Positions 30,054-31,863 of a DNA stretch of 31,863 nt are shown piece after piece. The stretch's first letter is position 1; each line of letters begins with the position of its first letter. The DNA is from a virus. The translations under genes were made by a program, and so were the position numbers. The notes beneath the pieces are model-generated. The model saw only the letters and a program-made list of their open reading frames with translations, made no database searches and was not told where the DNA came from. The stretch is taken from IMG/VR virus record IMGVR_UViG_3300025647_000160, positions 1-31,863 of that record; one strand, 5' to 3'.

Positions 30054-30405
30054 CGCCCAACCTTAATACTAGATATGAATCTGCTATTGACTTGCCTCTT
30101 GCTTTGATTAATACCGCGGGTAAGACTTGGCTTTTATCAAGTCCTCTTGCTTCCGCGTAGTGAACTGCCTCGAGTTGGGCTTCCTTGGTCCAGCCACTAA
30201 GGTCAATGGCGTTGCCTGCACCTGGCGCTTTACATTCGATAACGCCAATGCTTCCAAGGAAGTCTTTGCGGACAACAACGTCACCCTGGTCTTTCGCACC
30301 TGTTCGAGCAAGTCGTTCACTATCGTATCCATTTGCTCTAAACCAGTCTCGGATGTCGGTTTCATACGTCGCACCTCTAGCCTTGTGACTCTTCCTTGTT
30401 GTCAT
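30037..30405 (-). CDS. Holliday-junction-resolvase-like nuclease
   Basis: 122 aa from the ATG at 30405; GAGG lies 6 nt ahead, and in-frame TTG and ATG codons further up are alternatives. It matches the PD-(D/E)XK resolvase layout: SHKARGATYETDIRDWF (Glu15), GAKDQGDVVV (Asp42), VIECKAPG (Glu57-x-Lys59), then SGWTKEAQLEAVHYAEARG. The enzyme would resolve branched DNA before packaging or during recombination. Its start overlaps the 58-aa gene. Confidence 0.8.
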   Translation of the reverse strand: MTTRKSHKARGATYETDIRDWFRANGYDSERLARTGAKDQGDVVVRKDFLGSIGVIECKAPGAGNAIDLSGWTKEAQLEAVHYAEARGLDKSQVLPAVLIKARGKSIADSYLVLRLGDVFGG

Positions 30406-30553
30406 CTTCATCCTCAAAGTTAGGTAGTTCTAGATTCTCGATTGAATTGCGGAGCGATTCCTCAAACTTAGATGTGATTGCATCCGCTGCATCCTGCCAC
30501 CCCTGAACGTACGCTTCCTGCTTCATAATCTTTAGTGTCTTTTCCATTAGCAT
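30377..30553 (-). CDS. 58-aa helical acidic protein
   Basis: MLMEKTLKIMKQEAYVQGWQ then an Asp/Glu-rich helix, ending FEDEDDNKEESQG. AGGAG lies 5 nt ahead of the ATG at 30553. The last 29 bp overlap the resolvase gene in another frame. The motif AYVQGWQDAADAI resembles short helical segments in other phage accessory proteins. Function unknown. Confidence 0.65.
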   Translation of the reverse strand: MLMEKTLKIMKQEAYVQGWQDAADAITSKFEESLRNSIENLELPNFEDEDDNKEESQG

Positions 30554-30561
30554 AACCTCTC

Positions 30562-31344
30562 CTAAACATTCTCTGGTATATCGTCGATGTACATATATTC
30601 TGGATTAAACGCAAGCCATGTCATGAGCGTTCCATTCGCGTCTGCTCGTCCATAGCGATTCTTGACTGATGCAACGCCCATTGATGTGCCAACAGTTCCA
30701 AGTGTACATATAAGCGCAGGGAGTTGAGAGACTTTTCCTTGAATAGCACTTCGCGGTTGACAAGGATTTCCTGGAACTGCTTCCGAAGTGTGGTGTAGTA
30801 CAACAATCGCTGCATTAGTTGCTCTCGCAAGATACTTCAACTCCTTCATAATGGCTCGCATGGAAGCGAACTCTTCGCCACCATCGGTGGCAACATCCAT
30901 GAGGTTGTCCAAGACAATGAGAGATGGGCTGCATCCCCACAACTCTTCGAATGCTTGGACTTCCTCATCGATATCTTCTAAGGTTGGTGAGGATTCAAAC
31001 GACCAGATTATATGACTTCCTTTTTGGAGGACTGCTTTAGTCCAACCAACATCAGTATTAAGTTTCTGCTCTACGTCTGACTGACTCTTCCCCGAAATCA
31101 TAGATGCCAAACGCATTGCCATAGTGTGTGCATTAGTATCCGCAGATATGTACAAAGTAGGCACATTCGTTTTGAGTGCAAGTGCCAAGGCTAGGGTTGA
31201 TTTACCCGCTCCTGGAGCACCTGCAAACATAGAAACTTCTGAACGACGTATGATAATCTTGTTCTGTTCAAATGCTCTGAACGAACTAGGAAGAGGTTCC
31301 CCTCCAATAGAGGCACGTCCTACTGAGCGTACTAGTGTTCTCAT
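30562..31344 (-). CDS. RecA/DnaB-type ATPase (replicative helicase-like)
   Basis: 260 aa. Walker A GAPGAGKST (42-50) after a short N-terminal extension; SADTNAHTMAMRLASMISG; Walker B-like LIVLDN (about 142-147); and a HHTS segment followed by SAIQGKVSQLPAL, typical of AAA_25/DnaB-like phage ATPases. It lacks the DnaB N-terminal domain. In actinophages such genes beside the primase and resolvase are usually called helicase or recombinase. The start ATG has AGGAAGAG ahead. Confidence 0.82.
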   Translation of the reverse strand: MRTLVRSVGRASIGGEPLPSSFRAFEQNKIIIRRSEVSMFAGAPGAGKSTLALALALKTNVPTLYISADTNAHTMAMRLASMISGKSQSDVEQKLNTDVGWTKAVLQKGSHIIWSFESSPTLEDIDEEVQAFEELWGCSPSLIVLDNLMDVATDGGEEFASMRAIMKELKYLARATNAAIVVLHHTSEAVPGNPCQPRSAIQGKVSQLPALICTLGTVGTSMGVASVKNRYGRADANGTLMTWLAFNPEYMYIDDIPENV

Positions 31345-31388
31345 TTGGCTCTCTTCCTAGTTAATTCAAAATGGAAATTCTTCTGGTA

Positions 31389-31793
31389 TTAGTTTACTGG
31401 CTTGCACTGGTCCGCGCCCTGAGGCATCGGACAGACCCACATCGCGTATGGGTTTCCCGTCTTGCTGGAGATTCCCGACTTGTACTTGCGAGGTCCGTGC
31501 TGGCACGTCGGTCCACCCTGTACGGGGGTTGCTGGAGCCGTAGCGGACGGAGCCTGCGCCTGGGGTGGTACGGATGATACTGGTGGCGGAGTGCCTTGAG
31601 TTGAAGGCGATGTCGCTAAAGGGAGTGCTCCGTAAGCACCTACAATCAAACGCTGTACAGAAGCGACTTGATGAGAGTAGTCACCAATTCCCTCTAGTAA
31701 TACGCTGAGTTCGTCTGCTGTCTGAGCACGCACGTTAATCATGTCACCCGATGGTGTCTTGTACGATACTTGTAACTTCCAGTCTTCGGCCAT
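31389..31793 (-). CDS. Replication-operon protein with C-terminal zinc ribbon
   Basis: 134 aa. N-terminal beta-rich part (WKLQVSYKTPSGDMINVRAQ), a helical section, then a Pro/Ala/Ser-rich linker (about 60-95) and a C-terminal ribbon: CQHGPRKYKSG, then WVCPMPQGADQC. The pattern C-x-H...C...C is like the zinc ribbons attached to phage single-strand-DNA-binding or exonuclease-associated proteins. The ATG directly abuts the stop of the RecB-like gene. A nucleic-acid-binding role is likely. Confidence 0.7.
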   Translation of the reverse strand: MAEDWKLQVSYKTPSGDMINVRAQTADELSVLLEGIGDYSHQVASVQRLIVGAYGALPLATSPSTQGTPPPVSSVPPQAQAPSATAPATPVQGGPTCQHGPRKYKSGISSKTGNPYAMWVCPMPQGADQCKPVN

Positions 31794-31863
31794 TTATTTA
31801 TCCTTCTTGATAGAGAATTGGCAGTACTCGGTGAGTCCACACATGTACTGACAACTGTTTGTG
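31794..31863 (-). CDS. RecB/Cas4-like exonuclease, C-terminal end (partial)
   Basis: The last 22 codons of a gene that extends beyond the right edge of the window. They encode a tail with cysteines in the spacing C-x3-C-x5-C (CQYMCGLTEYC) followed by a basic end. Fe-S-binding PD-(D/E)XK nucleases of the RecB/Cas4 type end with closely similar triplets. The assignment is tentative because the catalytic part is out of view. The TAA directly precedes the next ATG. Confidence 0.45.
   Translation of the reverse strand, partial: TNSCQYMCGLTEYCQFSIKKDK

Overview
This window is a fragment of a tailed double-stranded DNA bacteriophage, very probably an actinophage and possibly one of the uncultured freshwater or marine types. 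The host clue is a complete WhiB-family Fe-S regulator (25203-25610), a family otherwise restricted to Actinobacteria and their phages. The AT-leaning base composition, small DUF6321- and DUF6496-like virion genes familiar from aquatic phages, and an actinophage-type major capsid protein point the same way. The lineage is inferred from remembered family patterns, not from a search.

Layout. (1) 1-19728, leftward: the late morphogenesis operon. In transcription order it encodes large terminase, portal, an HslV/proteasome-like Ntn hydrolase, a Pro/Gly-rich protein, a 1625-aa virion protein, three more internal-virion-like proteins, scaffold, major capsid protein, a run of very small stop/start-coupled genes, a connector-like protein and a repetitive tail fibre. 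No tape-measure gene, major tail protein or tail-assembly chaperone pair is visible, so the visible part looks podovirus-like. (2) 19729-20398: a divergent, repeat-rich, non-coding control region. (3) 20399-26803, rightward: early/accessory genes. These are a 203-aa gene between two iteron arrays, many tiny genes, an amidoligase plus class II glutamine amidotransferase pair, WhiB, a membrane-anchored lytic transglycosylase, an FmdB-like zinc ribbon and a PD-(D/E)XK nuclease. (4) 26829-31863, leftward: replication and recombination genes, comprising RecB/Cas4-like (partial), zinc-ribbon protein, RecA/DnaB-type ATPase, Holliday-junction-type nuclease, two-piece primase, Nmad1-like protein, HNH nuclease, metallophosphoesterase and a sigma-like factor.

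The most interesting structure is regulatory. An 18-bp hairpin (TGTCGGG-TTAG-CCCGACA) occurs eight times, only between 20.3 and 25.7 kb and always in the same orientation. Five copies end 13-19 nt before a start codon, and each of those starts opens a new gene or block of overlapping genes. Promoter-like sequences lie upstream of several copies. The first rightward gene is flanked by CCTGAGA repeats stepping by 11 bp, and 22-bp tandem repeats follow it, which together suggest a replication origin or partition-like control site. A tRNA-like but armless structured RNA sits in the same region.

How the parts may work together (inference): the origin/control region fires early rightward transcription. 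WhiB and the sigma-like factor would redirect host RNA polymerase, and the leftward right-arm genes would replicate DNA. The amidoligase/amidotransferase pair would modify a peptide or cell-wall target, and the left arm would build the virion.
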